The position numbers and the translations under genes are program-made. A stretch of DNA of 64,000 nucleotides from Leptospira kmetyi serovar Malaysia str. Bejo-Iso9 (lineage in GTDB: Bacteria; Spirochaetota; Leptospiria; Leptospirales; Leptospiraceae), in contig NZ_AHMP02000002.1 of NCBI RefSeq assembly GCF_000243735.2, positions 15,001 to 79,000 of the forward strand, in the 5' to 3' direction. Below are positions 1 through 8,971 of the stretch, piece by piece. The notes under the pieces were generated by a model. That model did no database searches. It saw nothing but the letters and a program-made list of their open reading frames with translations, and was not told where the DNA came from. The first letter of the stretch is position 1. Each line of letters starts with the position of its first letter.

Positions 1-1
1 A

Positions 2-685
2 GAGATTGAGAAGCGTCTTGCTTTAAAAAATCTTAGCCCTGATCTTTTTAAACTCGTATCTAAAAAAGACCGATCTCTCCCGCTCGGAGTGGCTGAGGTT
101 ATCGGAATGTTTGCCAAAGACAAAAACGATAAACCGAATCATACAATTCAGATTAGAGCGTTTAAATGGTATGTGGAGAACAAGACTAAGTATCCCGGAA
201 AAGGACCGGCTGTCGTTCAAAACTATATCAAAGAACTCCAAAGCGGGGAGTTTGATAATTTCGATTTTGATACTGTAGCGACAAACGTTCAAAAAGAAGC
301 TCTGCGTTCCGTCGGATCAATGGAGAAAGCCGCGACAAATAGAAAAATGCTCGATACTATGCTTGACGGGATCCAAAAAACGTATAATCGGATTTTAGGG
401 GATAACGTAAGCGCACTTTCTCAAGATTTCTCTAAAGAACTCGCGGCCTCGATTGCAGTAGCCGCAGACAAAGGAATAGGTTCTGCTTCCGTAATCGGAA
501 GACTTGGAGCGATCATTCAGGATCTTAATATAATCAAGGATTCGATACAATCAAAACTGAAAGAGATAGAAGACGATTCGAATACCGGAATGCTTTTTGC
601 AAAATCACATCTTTTTGACGTAGAGGAAGCGATTCTAAAATTGAATGAACTAAAAGAAGAATTTAAGCCTCCGATTGCCGTATAG
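2..685 (+). CDS. ParB-like protein, C-terminal part (cut by window edge)
   Basis: The frame is open to the first base of the window, so the N-terminus is missing. The visible start reads as a helical segment (LSPDLFKLVSKKDRSLPLG, then AEVIGMF) that resembles the helix-turn-helix region following the ParB/Spo0J N-terminal domain. The rest is helical and charged, ending in PPIAV, with no catalytic motif that I can see. A GTG at 89 could serve as an internal start, but codon use is the same upstream, so I read through. It may be a phage DNA-binding regulator or a ParB-fold nuclease. The family call is tentative; the coding call is firm. Confidence 0.6.
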   Translation, partial: EIEKRLALKNLSPDLFKLVSKKDRSLPLGVAEVIGMFAKDKNDKPNHTIQIRAFKWYVENKTKYPGKGPAVVQNYIKELQSGEFDNFDFDTVATNVQKEALRSVGSMEKAATNRKMLDTMLDGIQKTYNRILGDNVSALSQDFSKELAASIAVAADKGIGSASVIGRLGAIIQDLNIIKDSIQSKLKEIEDDSNTGMLFAKSHLFDVEEAILKLNELKEEFKPPIAV

Positions 686-701
686 AATTTTAGAATACGG
701 A

Positions 702-953
702 ATGAACAACAGACCATTTCGTCATCACCCTGACGTATTAAGAATCCGCGCGCTTTTTACCGAAGGGTTATACTTCCAAGCCCTCACACAGAAATCCTTC
801 GATGATCTTTTCGTAGCAATCGATTTTACGTTTGTGGAAAGAGACGCGCTTAAACTCGAAAGAGACGTTCTCTTAGAGTTTTTAAAAAAGCGCGATCTTT
901 TAGGAGACTATGAGAGAGAGCTTCAACATCCCGAACTTTCTGATCTGGAATAA
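702..953 (+). CDS. Small hypothetical protein
   Basis: An 83-residue charged helical protein, starting 16 bases after the preceding stop. I chose the ATG at 702 over the in-frame TTG at 675 because the TTG lies inside the upstream gene. It contains two alpha-helical stretches rich in Glu, Leu and Arg (RDALKLERDVLLEFL). It is probably co-transcribed with the ParB-like gene. I do not recognise a family. A small perfect palindrome, AACCGG-A-CCGGTT, lies at 1102-1114 in the gap that follows, before a convergent gene. Confidence 0.55.
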   Translation: MNNRPFRHHPDVLRIRALFTEGLYFQALTQKSFDDLFVAIDFTFVERDALKLERDVLLEFLKKRDLLGDYERELQHPELSDLE

Positions 954-1195
954 AAAAGAAATACAAAAGAAATTCCGAATAATCCAAAAATCCAAGAAAC
1001 ATAGTGACCGTTTTTCTCTCTTCCTTCAAAGGTCAGAGAGAGAATCGGAAACGCTGTGACCGAAAGCCAAGGGGAGAAATGATTTCTTAAAATCAAATTC
1101 CAACCGGACCGGTTAATAAGAACCGTTGAGGTAATTCTTGGGAAGGTAAGAGAGAAGAGAAGGGATTTCAGTTTCTTTTTTAGCTTCATTATTCT

Positions 1196-1519
1196 TTAAC
1201 TCTTAAATTCTTCCGCTAATTTTTTGGCTTCACTCAAACTTTGAAAAACTTTAGAAGAAACGGATTCCACAACCGAGTTTACGTCTTGATTGGAATAGAA
1301 AGCGGAAATAGCTTTCTGAGAGAGATTGTGAAAGATAATATCCTGGCTATTCTCCGGGAAACTATCGCTTAATTCTTTCGCCTTTTGAAGAAGAGACCGG
1401 ACCATTTTACTGGCTACACTTTCTTTAAGACCTAAGTTTGTTTCGATATTCGAAAACTGTTCGATGTTCTGATAAATAAGCTCTTGGTTCAATGTTTTTC
1501 CTCCACCACAACAACTCAT
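1196..1519 (-). CDS. Small helical protein with CCGGG N-terminus
   Basis: A 107-residue protein that begins MSCCGGGK and is otherwise alpha-helical and polar. It is the last gene of the minus-strand tail cluster (baseplate J, tail protein I, fibre, Cys-rich extension). The start ATG at 1519 is preceded by GAGAA at moderate distance. The vicinal cysteines next to a Cys-rich fibre domain are curious, but I cannot assign a function. It might be a fibre chaperone or a minor tail part by position only. Confidence 0.55.
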   Translation of the reverse strand: MSCCGGGKTLNQELIYQNIEQFSNIETNLGLKESVASKMVRSLLQKAKELSDSFPENSQDIIFHNLSQKAISAFYSNQDVNSVVESVSSKVFQSLSEAKKLAEEFKS

Positions 1520-1698
1520 ATCAGGATTCTCTTTTCCATTTGCCTATCGGGCAAGATTCAGATTTAACTTTTGTTTTGAGTCGGACGAAACAGAAACAAA
1601 CACTGCATTGCTCGGAGAAGATTCTTTTTACAAGGAAAGGACAAGAGAGACAAACCTCAAGACGCGATTCAGAAAAAGTTAAGGACTCTTTCATACCA

Positions 1699-2145
1699 TT
1701 AGGACCACAGTCTTCCAGGAACCGAGTAGGTTGTTACGAGAGTCCACTGTAGAAATTCGTATTTAAAGACTCTGTATCGTGTATACCAATTTGGGATATG
1801 ACACGTATTGCAGTTGTTTATACAACAAGTAGAGGTACAACAAGGAACAAAAGCTGTCCCTCCTACCCAACAAAGACCGACTGAAATAGTTTTGGAATAT
1901 CCGGCGGGACACTTCGGACAATCAAACCAAGGACCGAGTTGAAAACATTCGTTTTGACCGCCGCACTGTCCACAGTCTGTGACCGGTGTACCGTTATCAA
2001 TGTGAGCATCGACGACGTGCCAAAGATCCCCGACAGAATAAGAACCTTGCGGATAAACATCATATCTGTTTGAGCCGTAATTCCCCACCCAATGACCGCC
2101 CGCTCCGGGAACCGGAGAGATTGGACCAGTAGGCGGGGTTATGCG
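1699..2145 (-). CDS. Cys-rich extension of the fibre gene (-1 frame)
   Basis: This frame has no ATG and opens after a stop at 2158-2160 inside the end of the fibre gene. Its first codons give a Pro/Gly linker (RITPPTGPISPVPGAGG) and then a compact domain with about 12 cysteines, including CGQCGG, CPKC and CCTSTCC. The linker-like sequence before the first GTG (2088) argues that it is translated from upstream by a -1 shift at 2145-2151, giving a fusion of about 407 residues. The alternative is an independent 129-residue protein from GTG 2088. The cysteine pattern suggests a disulphide- or metal-stabilised tip. The family is unknown. Confidence 0.6.
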   Translation of the reverse strand, partial: RITPPTGPISPVPGAGGHWVGNYGSNRYDVYPQGSYSVGDLWHVVDAHIDNGTPVTDCGQCGGQNECFQLGPWFDCPKCPAGYSKTISVGLCWVGGTAFVPCCTSTCCINNCNTCHIPNWYTRYRVFKYEFLQWTLVTTYSVPGRLWS

Positions 2146-2921
2146 AAAGGGTGCCAGCTACCTCCCTCGTCAATACTCCAAAAGGAAAGGTTTCCTTGCG
2201 TTCGTACTCTCCATTTTGCGGATGTAAATCCGAGTGAGGGCGTGGTTCTTATAAACTCCTTTTCTTCGATAAAATCAAAAAGCCAGTTTATCGCGGACGC
2301 AAGAGAGTCGTTATCTTCGATCCCTGGATTTAACTCGACGTCTATTCCGATGAGAGCCGGGTCATATACGGGAAGAGTCCTTACAAGATTTGTGATCGGA
2401 CCTGAAGAAGAATTTTTTTCATAAGAGAGAAGCTCAAATCTACCCGGAGTGGAAGAGGGTAGGGGAGCTGTCCCACTCCATTGTTCAAATAGATTTGTTC
2501 GATATGATTTTCTTGTCGGTCTTACCTGTGGTTGAAACCTTTCTGATTCAATATTCCAAACCTGTACCGCGGAGTTTTCTGTTAGAAGTGAATCAAGAGA
2601 GAATTCATAAATTCCACAAAGCGCACCTTGAGAGGGAGTAAGTGTTACCGATGGAAAAAGATAAACCGAATCAGGACGTATAACGAGCCCAGGTCCGACA
2701 AGAATAGAATGATTGTCAGGAGAACTAACCTCGAATCCGATCGCGGTATCCGTCTTTCTTCCGATTGTAGCAAGTATTGAGGTAAGAATTGCCGGAATTG
2801 CAGAGTTTTGCGGTTCCGCTCCAGAGAGTCTATTCAGATCGTTCGAGGAAAGTTTTTGAAACTGGTTGTGATAATAAATTTTAACTTCGTTGTTTTGTAA
2901 CGGAATTTGAACCTCAGCCAT
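2139..2921 (-). CDS. Probable tail fibre / collar protein
   Basis: A 260-residue protein lying third after baseplate J and tail protein I, the place of the fibre gene (H) in P2-like phages. The ATG at 2921 has a strong ribosome site (AGGAGAGG) and overlaps the preceding gene by 8 bases, so I prefer it to an upstream start. The N-terminus (EVKIYYHNQFQKLSSNDLN) is followed by beta-rich sequence, consistent with a baseplate-attachment domain. The stop comes two codons after a slippery heptamer, and the next frame carries a Cys-rich domain. No receptor-binding motif is recognised. The assignment rests mainly on gene order. Confidence 0.6.
   Translation of the reverse strand: MAEVQIPLQNNEVKIYYHNQFQKLSSNDLNRLSGAEPQNSAIPAILTSILATIGRKTDTAIGFEVSSPDNHSILVGPGLVIRPDSVYLFPSVTLTPSQGALCGIYEFSLDSLLTENSAVQVWNIESERFQPQVRPTRKSYRTNLFEQWSGTAPLPSSTPGRFELLSYEKNSSSGPITNLVRTLPVYDPALIGIDVELNPGIEDNDSLASAINWLFDFIEEKEFIRTTPSLGFTSAKWRVRTQGNLSFWSIDEGGSWHPFA
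2145..2151 (-). promoter_or_regulatory. Candidate -1 frameshift site C CCT TTC
   Basis: On the minus strand the fibre gene ends CAC CCT TTC GCA TAA. The heptamer CCCTTTC fits the X XXY YYZ slippery form in the zero frame, two codons before the stop. A -1 slip enters the Cys-rich frame directly. No stimulatory pseudoknot was worked out. A single-base indel in an ancestor would look the same. Confidence 0.45.
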
Positions 2922-3510
2922 TTGCCTCTCCTGCATACACAGCGGTTCCAGCGGCAAGAATGCGCGTTGCTTCGGTAAGTTGAAGGTTTGTAATTTTAGT
3001 CATATCATCCACAACGATATAACTTGCACCACGATCGGGGGTTATAATTCCTGAAACCGCTTTCGTTTCGGGACCGGGAAGTGTTAGACCTAAATCGCTT
3101 GCGGAATGATCGGTTGCAAAACCTAACTCATCACATCGAAGAACTGCGAACAAGGGCGCGGGGAAAATTTCTCCAAGTTTGGGAATTGTCGGCTCGTTAG
3201 AAAGTACGTATCCGATGATATAACCGACAAACTCTTCATCCGTCATTCCAACAGGTCTTTCGATACCTAAAAACTCAGCCCAGAGTTTTAAAAAGTAACC
3301 CTCGGCGTTTGAAAGCTCCGCGCACTTCGTAGCCAATTCTTGATAGCGTAAATGCCACTCGATCGCGTTAAAGAGCGCGCCCTTATTTAAGTCGTTTATA
3401 TTCGTTACGGGACTTAGCTCGGGTCTTTCCGCATTTCCGAAAAGTTCTCTAAAGACCGGATCGGTTGAGTTTATCTGAGGTATGGATTCAAGAAGTTTAT
3501 TCTCTGACAT
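2914..3510 (-). CDS. Tail protein I-like baseplate wedge protein
   Basis: A 198-residue protein directly downstream of baseplate J with a one-base gap, as gpI follows gpJ in P2. In that family gpI links the baseplate wedge to the fibre. The N-terminal half (NALEWHLRY-like, here NAIEWHLRYQELATKCAEL, then LKLWAEFLGIERP) resembles the gpI/DUF2313-type tail proteins in which a rigid helix pair precedes a small domain. The C-terminus is Gly/Ala-rich beta sequence. Position and size fit well; sequence recognition is moderate. Confidence 0.65.
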   Translation of the reverse strand: MSENKLLESIPQINSTDPVFRELFGNAERPELSPVTNINDLNKGALFNAIEWHLRYQELATKCAELSNAEGYFLKLWAEFLGIERPVGMTDEEFVGYIIGYVLSNEPTIPKLGEIFPAPLFAVLRCDELGFATDHSASDLGLTLPGPETKAVSGIITPDRGASYIVVDDMTKITNLQLTEATRILAAGTAVYAGEANG

Positions 3511-3511
3511 T

Positions 3512-4741
3512 TTAAGACGGCTCCACTCGTTCTAAGATACCTGAAACGGAACCGCCGGATGAACCTCCGGTTCTTGGAAGATATGTAGAGGGAACGACAA
3601 TATCTAAGTTTTGAGGAAGTGGATTCGGAACCGGATCACTTGCAAGTTTTCCATAGAACTCATCGATTATGACCCGGTAAAAATCGGGATGCGCTTTGAG
3701 TAAGGTTCCTTCGACTTGTTTTAAAAGAACATCGAATCCTACGGGTAACGTGTTTAAATAAACCGTAATCTGATTTAAAGCGATGCTTAACGCGTCTTCG
3801 TCTTTTAACTGAGATTCTTTTTGTAATTGAAGTCGAAACTTCACTGTGATTCCAAAAACAGGAATTCTAAATACAGCCACTTGTGTCCCCGCCGCAGAGT
3901 ATCCGGGATAATTTTCAGGATCTTTTAAGTCTCCCTCGATCACCTTTTGAACGAGATCTAAAAGACTTTGCGGAGGATTCGAGGTTCCGTCGCTTACATA
4001 CAAATTGATCCAGCCAATTTCAAACGCACCCGAAAAGGGGTTGCAATTCGTAGTCAGTTGAACACCGGCTATTCCGGGGATTGAGGTGGCCGCTGTATAG
4101 ATCCCGAGTTTAGTCGCGCGACCTAAAGAGATGATAAAGTTACGAAATCTTTTAAGTCTGCTTTCCTCACTTTCTAGATTGGTTCCACCAGCGAAGTCGG
4201 ACGGATTCCAAATTCGAATATTCGGAGGAAGCTCTATATTTACCGTTCCGAGTCCTTCGAGTGTATTAATCGAAAGTCTTCGGATATTGTAATCGACTCC
4301 GGGTTTCGATGCCCGGATTTCAATTTCGCTAAAGGTATTCCCGACCGGAATCGTAACAGATGAGATTGATTCGAATTCAAGACCAAAAAGGTCCAGTTTG
4401 AAAACTGGAATCTGAATCGGTTCTGTGTGTCCGGTATGTTCGATACGAACGATTCCGACGGACACAAGACCGGGAAGTCTTTTGAATCCAAAAGCGTTAT
4501 ATACGCCTTCTTTAATCGCATAATAAAATCCGTTTAAGGTTCTTAGATCCCCTTCGGCGAGGACTGTTGCGATCGCGGCAATCCAGGTAGAAATTCTCGA
4601 ACCCGGATTGAAATTTGATAACCTCGAACCGGAAGCAAGAAGGGAGTTCTGAATCGCGGTAAGGTATTCTAGAAAAATTTTTGGAACATACGGAGCGGCC
4701 ACAAAAAGATCCGTATTCGAAAAATTGGAATCGGAGAACAC
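3512..4741 (-). CDS. Baseplate assembly protein J-like
   Basis: A 409-residue protein of the baseplate J family (P2 gpJ, Mu gp47), a wedge component of contractile tails. The N-terminal region (TWIAAIATVLAEGD), the central part (GGTNLESEESRLKRF) and the C-terminal part (GYSAAGTQVAVFRIPVFGI) match the family pattern; the EESRLKR segment after a GGxD/N turn is especially typical. The start is GTG at 4741 with AGGGGA upstream, only 30 bases from the start of the divergent hub gene, so both promoters must overlap the two genes or lie further in. Confidence 0.85.
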   Translation of the reverse strand: MFSDSNFSNTDLFVAAPYVPKIFLEYLTAIQNSLLASGSRLSNFNPGSRISTWIAAIATVLAEGDLRTLNGFYYAIKEGVYNAFGFKRLPGLVSVGIVRIEHTGHTEPIQIPVFKLDLFGLEFESISSVTIPVGNTFSEIEIRASKPGVDYNIRRLSINTLEGLGTVNIELPPNIRIWNPSDFAGGTNLESEESRLKRFRNFIISLGRATKLGIYTAATSIPGIAGVQLTTNCNPFSGAFEIGWINLYVSDGTSNPPQSLLDLVQKVIEGDLKDPENYPGYSAAGTQVAVFRIPVFGITVKFRLQLQKESQLKDEDALSIALNQITVYLNTLPVGFDVLLKQVEGTLLKAHPDFYRVIIDEFYGKLASDPVPNPLPQNLDIVVPSTYLPRTGGSSGGSVSGILERVEPS

Positions 4742-4771
4742 CGATTAGAAAGTTTCCCCTACCCTATCATC

Positions 4772-6682
4772 GTGTTTTCAAGTGTCGTTGGAGGGGTAAC
4801 GTCTGGTTTTAATTCTCTTACCGGAGGGGCGTTTAGCGGATCTCTTGCACCAACGTATGAACCTCAAAACGTTTTTTCTTTTGCATTCTATGAAAAAAAA
4901 ACAAACGGATCGTATTCGATTTTTCAAAATCAAAACGAATACTTTTTTGTAAACGGTCCTCTCAATTACAATGAGAACTTTAAAAATAGAACTCTCGTTG
5001 AAAAAACTTTCGGGTCCGTGGTTGTAGTCGATTACGGACTCGATAACAGCGAGCTAAAACTTGAGGGTGAGTTTCATATTTATCATCTAGGACTTCCTGC
5101 AAAACCAAAGATGTCGATTCCCGGTGACTCGGGAGCGGGGTTTGTTCAATCCGCTTTTTCGGCTGGTAAGTCGATTCTAAAAAACAAAGTCGGAAGTTAC
5201 TACGATAAAATCCGGAGTAGTTATCTAAGTCTTGGGGGAGGGGAGTTTAGATCCGGGTTACAAGAATTCAATGACTTTATGTTTTTCCTGCACTACTCGA
5301 GAAGCCTCGATGCAGTTGAATATTCTTCAAACGATTCCCAAGCACAAAAGATCACAAAACTTTTCTCTGAAAAAAGACTTACCTGGAAGACCCACGCGTT
5401 TGTTTTCCGAGACTATGATCGTAATCGCACAGTTGAGGTCATTATTCCTCAGAACGGGTTTACCGTTACACGTTCTGTAAGTGATACGAACACTTACAAG
5501 TATTCCCTAAACCTCGTCGTTGTTAAAGAACTGAATTCAAAAATCACGAGCCAGCTTGTAAGGAGTAATTTCAACGCGTTTCGAACAATCTCAGGTCTTA
5601 TGAACGAGCTCGAGAATCTTGTAAATTTACCACTCAAGTTATCGGGGGCTTTACTCGGAGTTGCTCGCGGAATCCAGGTTTTTGCAAGTTCTACAAAAAG
5701 ACTACTTTCTTCGTGGGACCGAATGAAAGACCAGTTTAACGCGCAAGGAAAACTTGCACGCGTTACGTTCGAATCTGCAAAATCCGATTTGGGAATATCA
5801 AAGAAAAAAAGAGGATTTCATGCCGAGGAAATATCCGACCTAATTGACGAAGCATACAAAAAGTCGCGAGCAAACGAAGCAGAATTCAGACAAAACATAG
5901 ACCAATCAATAAATGATTGTTCCGCTCTTTTTGCACTCATTGGTCAGTTTGTTATCCCCGTAGACAATTCCGGTTCTTATGAAGCGATGAGTCTAAAGCC
6001 GGGTGCTGATTTTACAGCGTGGGTTGATAACGACGTATACAGATTTGCGATTACTGCCGATGAGATACTTCTTGAAACTCTCGCCGCACTCAATGAAGCA
6101 GGTATAGACAACGAATATACTATTCTTCATACCACCTCAAGCGATACCTGGGAAAAAATCGCGGATGAAAGACTTGGAGACGCGGGACTTGGACAAGCTC
6201 TAGCTTCTTACAACGGAAAAAGAGATTCTAAACTGGATCGTCTTGCGATTCGAATTCCGTATGGAACAAAAACGAATATTTTTACAAGTCTTCCTGAGAA
6301 CCCTACACCGAAAGAACTGGAAATCGCTCTCGTTGGTTGTGATATTAAGCTTACACCAAATAGAGGAATTGAGGTTTCACCTACAGGTGATCTTGCTTTA
6401 GTCGAGGGAGACGATGCTCTTTTAAATGAGAAACTTGATCATATTGACATAGAGCAGGGTTCAATTCCCGGCGCGCCTGAGATAGGAAATCCGATTCCAC
6501 CGGGAGAACTTCCCGATGAAATCCAAAGAAAGAATTATATCCCGCAAATTCTCAGACAAATAAAATCCGATCCAAGAATCACCGATGCGAAGTTTTTCGG
6601 TTCCGCGCAAGACGGTGATACACTTCACCTTCAATTTTATATAGAATCGGTAAGTGGCGGGAGTGCGATTATTTCCGTATGA
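4772..6682 (+). CDS. Tail hub protein with LysM-like and gp25/W-like parts
   Basis: A 636-residue tail protein starting at GTG 4772. The N-terminal part looks like the DNA-circularisation/tail-hub N-terminal family (KTFGSVVVVDYG, then VEVIIPQNGFTVTRSVSDTNTYKY). Near residue 455, DTWEKIADERLGDAGLGQAL followed by YNG is a LysM-like repeat of the kind that anchors contractile-tail spikes. From about residue 520 (IEVSPTGDLALVEGDDAL to the end, with QILRQIKSDPRI) the sequence resembles the gp25/W lysozyme-like wedge protein. Two baseplate genes appear fused here. Its stop overlaps the next gene (ATGA), so they are translationally coupled. Domain limits are estimates. Confidence 0.7.
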   Translation: MFSSVVGGVTSGFNSLTGGAFSGSLAPTYEPQNVFSFAFYEKKTNGSYSIFQNQNEYFFVNGPLNYNENFKNRTLVEKTFGSVVVVDYGLDNSELKLEGEFHIYHLGLPAKPKMSIPGDSGAGFVQSAFSAGKSILKNKVGSYYDKIRSSYLSLGGGEFRSGLQEFNDFMFFLHYSRSLDAVEYSSNDSQAQKITKLFSEKRLTWKTHAFVFRDYDRNRTVEVIIPQNGFTVTRSVSDTNTYKYSLNLVVVKELNSKITSQLVRSNFNAFRTISGLMNELENLVNLPLKLSGALLGVARGIQVFASSTKRLLSSWDRMKDQFNAQGKLARVTFESAKSDLGISKKKRGFHAEEISDLIDEAYKKSRANEAEFRQNIDQSINDCSALFALIGQFVIPVDNSGSYEAMSLKPGADFTAWVDNDVYRFAITADEILLETLAALNEAGIDNEYTILHTTSSDTWEKIADERLGDAGLGQALASYNGKRDSKLDRLAIRIPYGTKTNIFTSLPENPTPKELEIALVGCDIKLTPNRGIEVSPTGDLALVEGDDALLNEKLDHIDIEQGSIPGAPEIGNPIPPGELPDEIQRKNYIPQILRQIKSDPRITDAKFFGSAQDGDTLHLQFYIESVSGGSAIISV

Positions 6683-7380
6683 GGTCAGGTTTTTCAAACG
6701 ACGCATTCGATTTTCAAGAAAAACCTCAATCACCGGACGCACGTCTAACACCTGCGATTCTTGCAACCGTGACCGATGTTCTTCCGAGATTTCGTGCAAA
6801 CGTTTTAACAACCTTCGGAGAACCTTACAAAAAGGTACGATATTCCGGTCCTTTTTTAAAACAAAACGGGAATGCACATGGCCGAGCCTTCGGATTAAAA
6901 AAAGACCAGCTTGTTCTTTTAGAATTTATCTCCGGTTCCTATCGCGCTCCTGTGATCACACAAATCTTTCCGTTTGCTGTCAAAGACTCCGATTTATCGA
7001 ATCTTCAAAATTTCTGGTCCAAATATAGTTTTCTTGATCCCGAAAAAGATATAATTGATTTTCACGAGTCTGGATACTTTGTCCGGCAAACGACAAGCAA
7101 GATCGAAATCTATAACGAGAATCAAGAACTTGTTTTCTCACTCGACTTCGAAAATAAAAAAGCAAAACTGAAAATTGAAACTTTAGAAATAGAAGGTGAG
7201 ACAACGTTTAAAGGGAATACGAATTTTCAAGGGGATCTAAAAATAGAAGGAGATACAGATCAAACAGGAAAACTTTCAGTCAGTGAAGACGTAGTGATCG
7301 CGGGCGTTGCCGTAAAAACCCACGGCCATACCTACTCACCCGGTCCTCTACCACCAACAAAAACAGGACCGCCGATTTAG
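6679..7380 (+). CDS. Baseplate spike protein V-like
   Basis: A 233-residue homologue-like protein of the gpV/gp45 spike, which tips the tail tube and pierces the membrane. The first 110 residues suggest an OB-fold (VLPRFRANVLTTFGEPYKKVRYSGPF and onward). Residues 150-210 are repeated short beta strands (LEIEGETTFKGNTNFQGDLKI) fitting a triple-stranded beta-prism. The end has THGHTYSPG at about residue 214, like the His-x-His iron-binding tip of P2 gpV, and a Pro-rich tail. It starts within the stop of the hub gene. Assignment is by motif and order. Confidence 0.75.
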   Translation: MRSGFSNDAFDFQEKPQSPDARLTPAILATVTDVLPRFRANVLTTFGEPYKKVRYSGPFLKQNGNAHGRAFGLKKDQLVLLEFISGSYRAPVITQIFPFAVKDSDLSNLQNFWSKYSFLDPEKDIIDFHESGYFVRQTTSKIEIYNENQELVFSLDFENKKAKLKIETLEIEGETTFKGNTNFQGDLKIEGDTDQTGKLSVSEDVVIAGVAVKTHGHTYSPGPLPPTKTGPPI

Positions 7381-7402
7381 AATTTTATTTAAAACTTTCG
7401 GT

Positions 7403-8971
7403 ATGCCTACTCTTGGAAGTACCGAACAAAAAGAAATCAAATCGGTTCGAAGCTCGTTCTTTCTTCCTCCAAAAGCCTTCGCTCTTGAGATACGTCTTCC
7501 CGGAAAGAATTCAAAAATCTTTTTTCCAGTTGAGCATGTTTCAAGTATTAAATCCCATCGCTCCATTTCTGCCGGAAAGGGCGGAATCTTTTTATCTATT
7601 CCCTATCAAGAGTCTTACTTTGTTCAAACAAGCGGTGAAACCTCGCTTCCGCTTTCTCAAATCGAAGAAGGGGAAGAGATTCCTTTCCGTGAAGTATTTC
7701 CTATCCGAAGTATCGTATATTTGTATATCGATGTAGGAGAGAGAAAAGAAAAAAATCCTGTTTTTAGAAAACTAAACGTTGGGAAGGTCAAGAATGCTTC
7801 GCGCGAGTATTCTGCGGATGGAAAAAGTTTTGTAAACGTGAATATCTCACCGATTGAAACAATTCTTTCGGATACTGACTTTTTTATCGACTATCAAAGA
7901 CAAGATGGTGAACCGGCGGCGCGCTCCGATGATTCTTACGCGGGTGTAATCACAAAGGCCGCGGGTGTTTTTTTACAAGGACAGCTTTCTGATTTAATTC
8001 GTAATTTTTGGGACGAGTTTTTTTGTAAATTGATGAATGTTTCGCGCTACGCGGACAAAAACATTCTTTCTCCGACTACCTCACAAGACTCGGATGCAAT
8101 TCTTTCGATCCTTTTACCTGCGCGGGCTTATACGGAATTCTTTGCGTATGAATCGCAAGTACTATCTTCATTTTCAATCGGTTCTTATATTAATTTTTGG
8201 GAAATTTTAAGGTCGTATGTTTCGGAACCGCTCTACGAACTTTTTGTCGATCCTCTCGAAACCTTTGACCTTGAAGGAGTATACGGGAAAGGGGTAGCCT
8301 ACGGAGAATGTGGATCTTCAAGCGTTGAAGAATACGAGGTAGGAAGTCAAGAAGCGAAGGTAATTTTTAGACCAACTCCGTTTTATATGTTTGGGTTGGA
8401 CGGGTTGTATCGTGATCTTGAAAATTTCTCGATCGATTCATTTTACACCTTTGAGATAGACGATTTAAAAAATTTTCGAATCGAGGATTCCGAAGAATCC
8501 GTTATAGTCGGAGTTCACGTAATTCAAAACACATTTCAAAGTTTTGGTACAATTCTTTCAGAACCAAAATATGACGACAAGTTGCGAGCAATCTTCGGAC
8601 CAAAACTTTTACACGTAAAAGTTGCGGGTCTTGTTTTTCGGGAAGAAAATCTCACCTCATCCAAAAAAGAAAATTACAAGGGTGAGCTTTCCAAAATCCG
8701 TGATTTGCTTTTTCAAATTTTTTGTAATCGTGAAGAGTTAAAGTTTTCTTCCGGTTCTTTTGAAACTGGATTTGTTCCTTTAAGACCCGGAATGCCTTAC
8801 AAAATCGTAATCGATCCTTCCAAAAATTATCCAATTCCGATCGAGGATATACCGGAATTCGGATATATCACGGATGTAATCGATGAATTCTCTCCGGGTC
8901 AAGCAAAGGCTTCCACGAGTATAAATTTCAAGTGGAGTCCTACGAAAAGTGTCTATTTTGAAAGAACCTGA
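7403..8971 (+). CDS. Baseplate/tail protein, unassigned
   Basis: A 522-residue, beta-rich protein immediately after the spike gene, 22 bases downstream. Segments such as FALEIRLPGKNSKIFFPVEH and KVKNASREYSADGKSFVNV suggest beta-barrel hub domains. By order it could be the gpD-like hub or a second wedge protein. The 3-prime end overlaps the convergent small gene by 19 bases. I do not recognise it firmly. Confidence 0.6.
   Translation: MPTLGSTEQKEIKSVRSSFFLPPKAFALEIRLPGKNSKIFFPVEHVSSIKSHRSISAGKGGIFLSIPYQESYFVQTSGETSLPLSQIEEGEEIPFREVFPIRSIVYLYIDVGERKEKNPVFRKLNVGKVKNASREYSADGKSFVNVNISPIETILSDTDFFIDYQRQDGEPAARSDDSYAGVITKAAGVFLQGQLSDLIRNFWDEFFCKLMNVSRYADKNILSPTTSQDSDAILSILLPARAYTEFFAYESQVLSSFSIGSYINFWEILRSYVSEPLYELFVDPLETFDLEGVYGKGVAYGECGSSSVEEYEVGSQEAKVIFRPTPFYMFGLDGLYRDLENFSIDSFYTFEIDDLKNFRIEDSEESVIVGVHVIQNTFQSFGTILSEPKYDDKLRAIFGPKLLHVKVAGLVFREENLTSSKKENYKGELSKIRDLLFQIFCNREELKFSSGSFETGFVPLRPGMPYKIVIDPSKNYPIPIEDIPEFGYITDVIDEFSPGQAKASTSINFKWSPTKSVYFERT

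Noticed and set aside
923..1189. 88-codon frame on the minus strand after the small plus-strand gene
   Set aside because: No ribosome site, composition unlike neighbours, overlaps the end of a better gene; likely chance.
1492..1752. 86-codon plus-strand frame over the gap between two minus-strand genes
   Set aside because: Overlaps the start of the CCGGG protein and the end of the Cys-rich gene; sequence is not protein-like.
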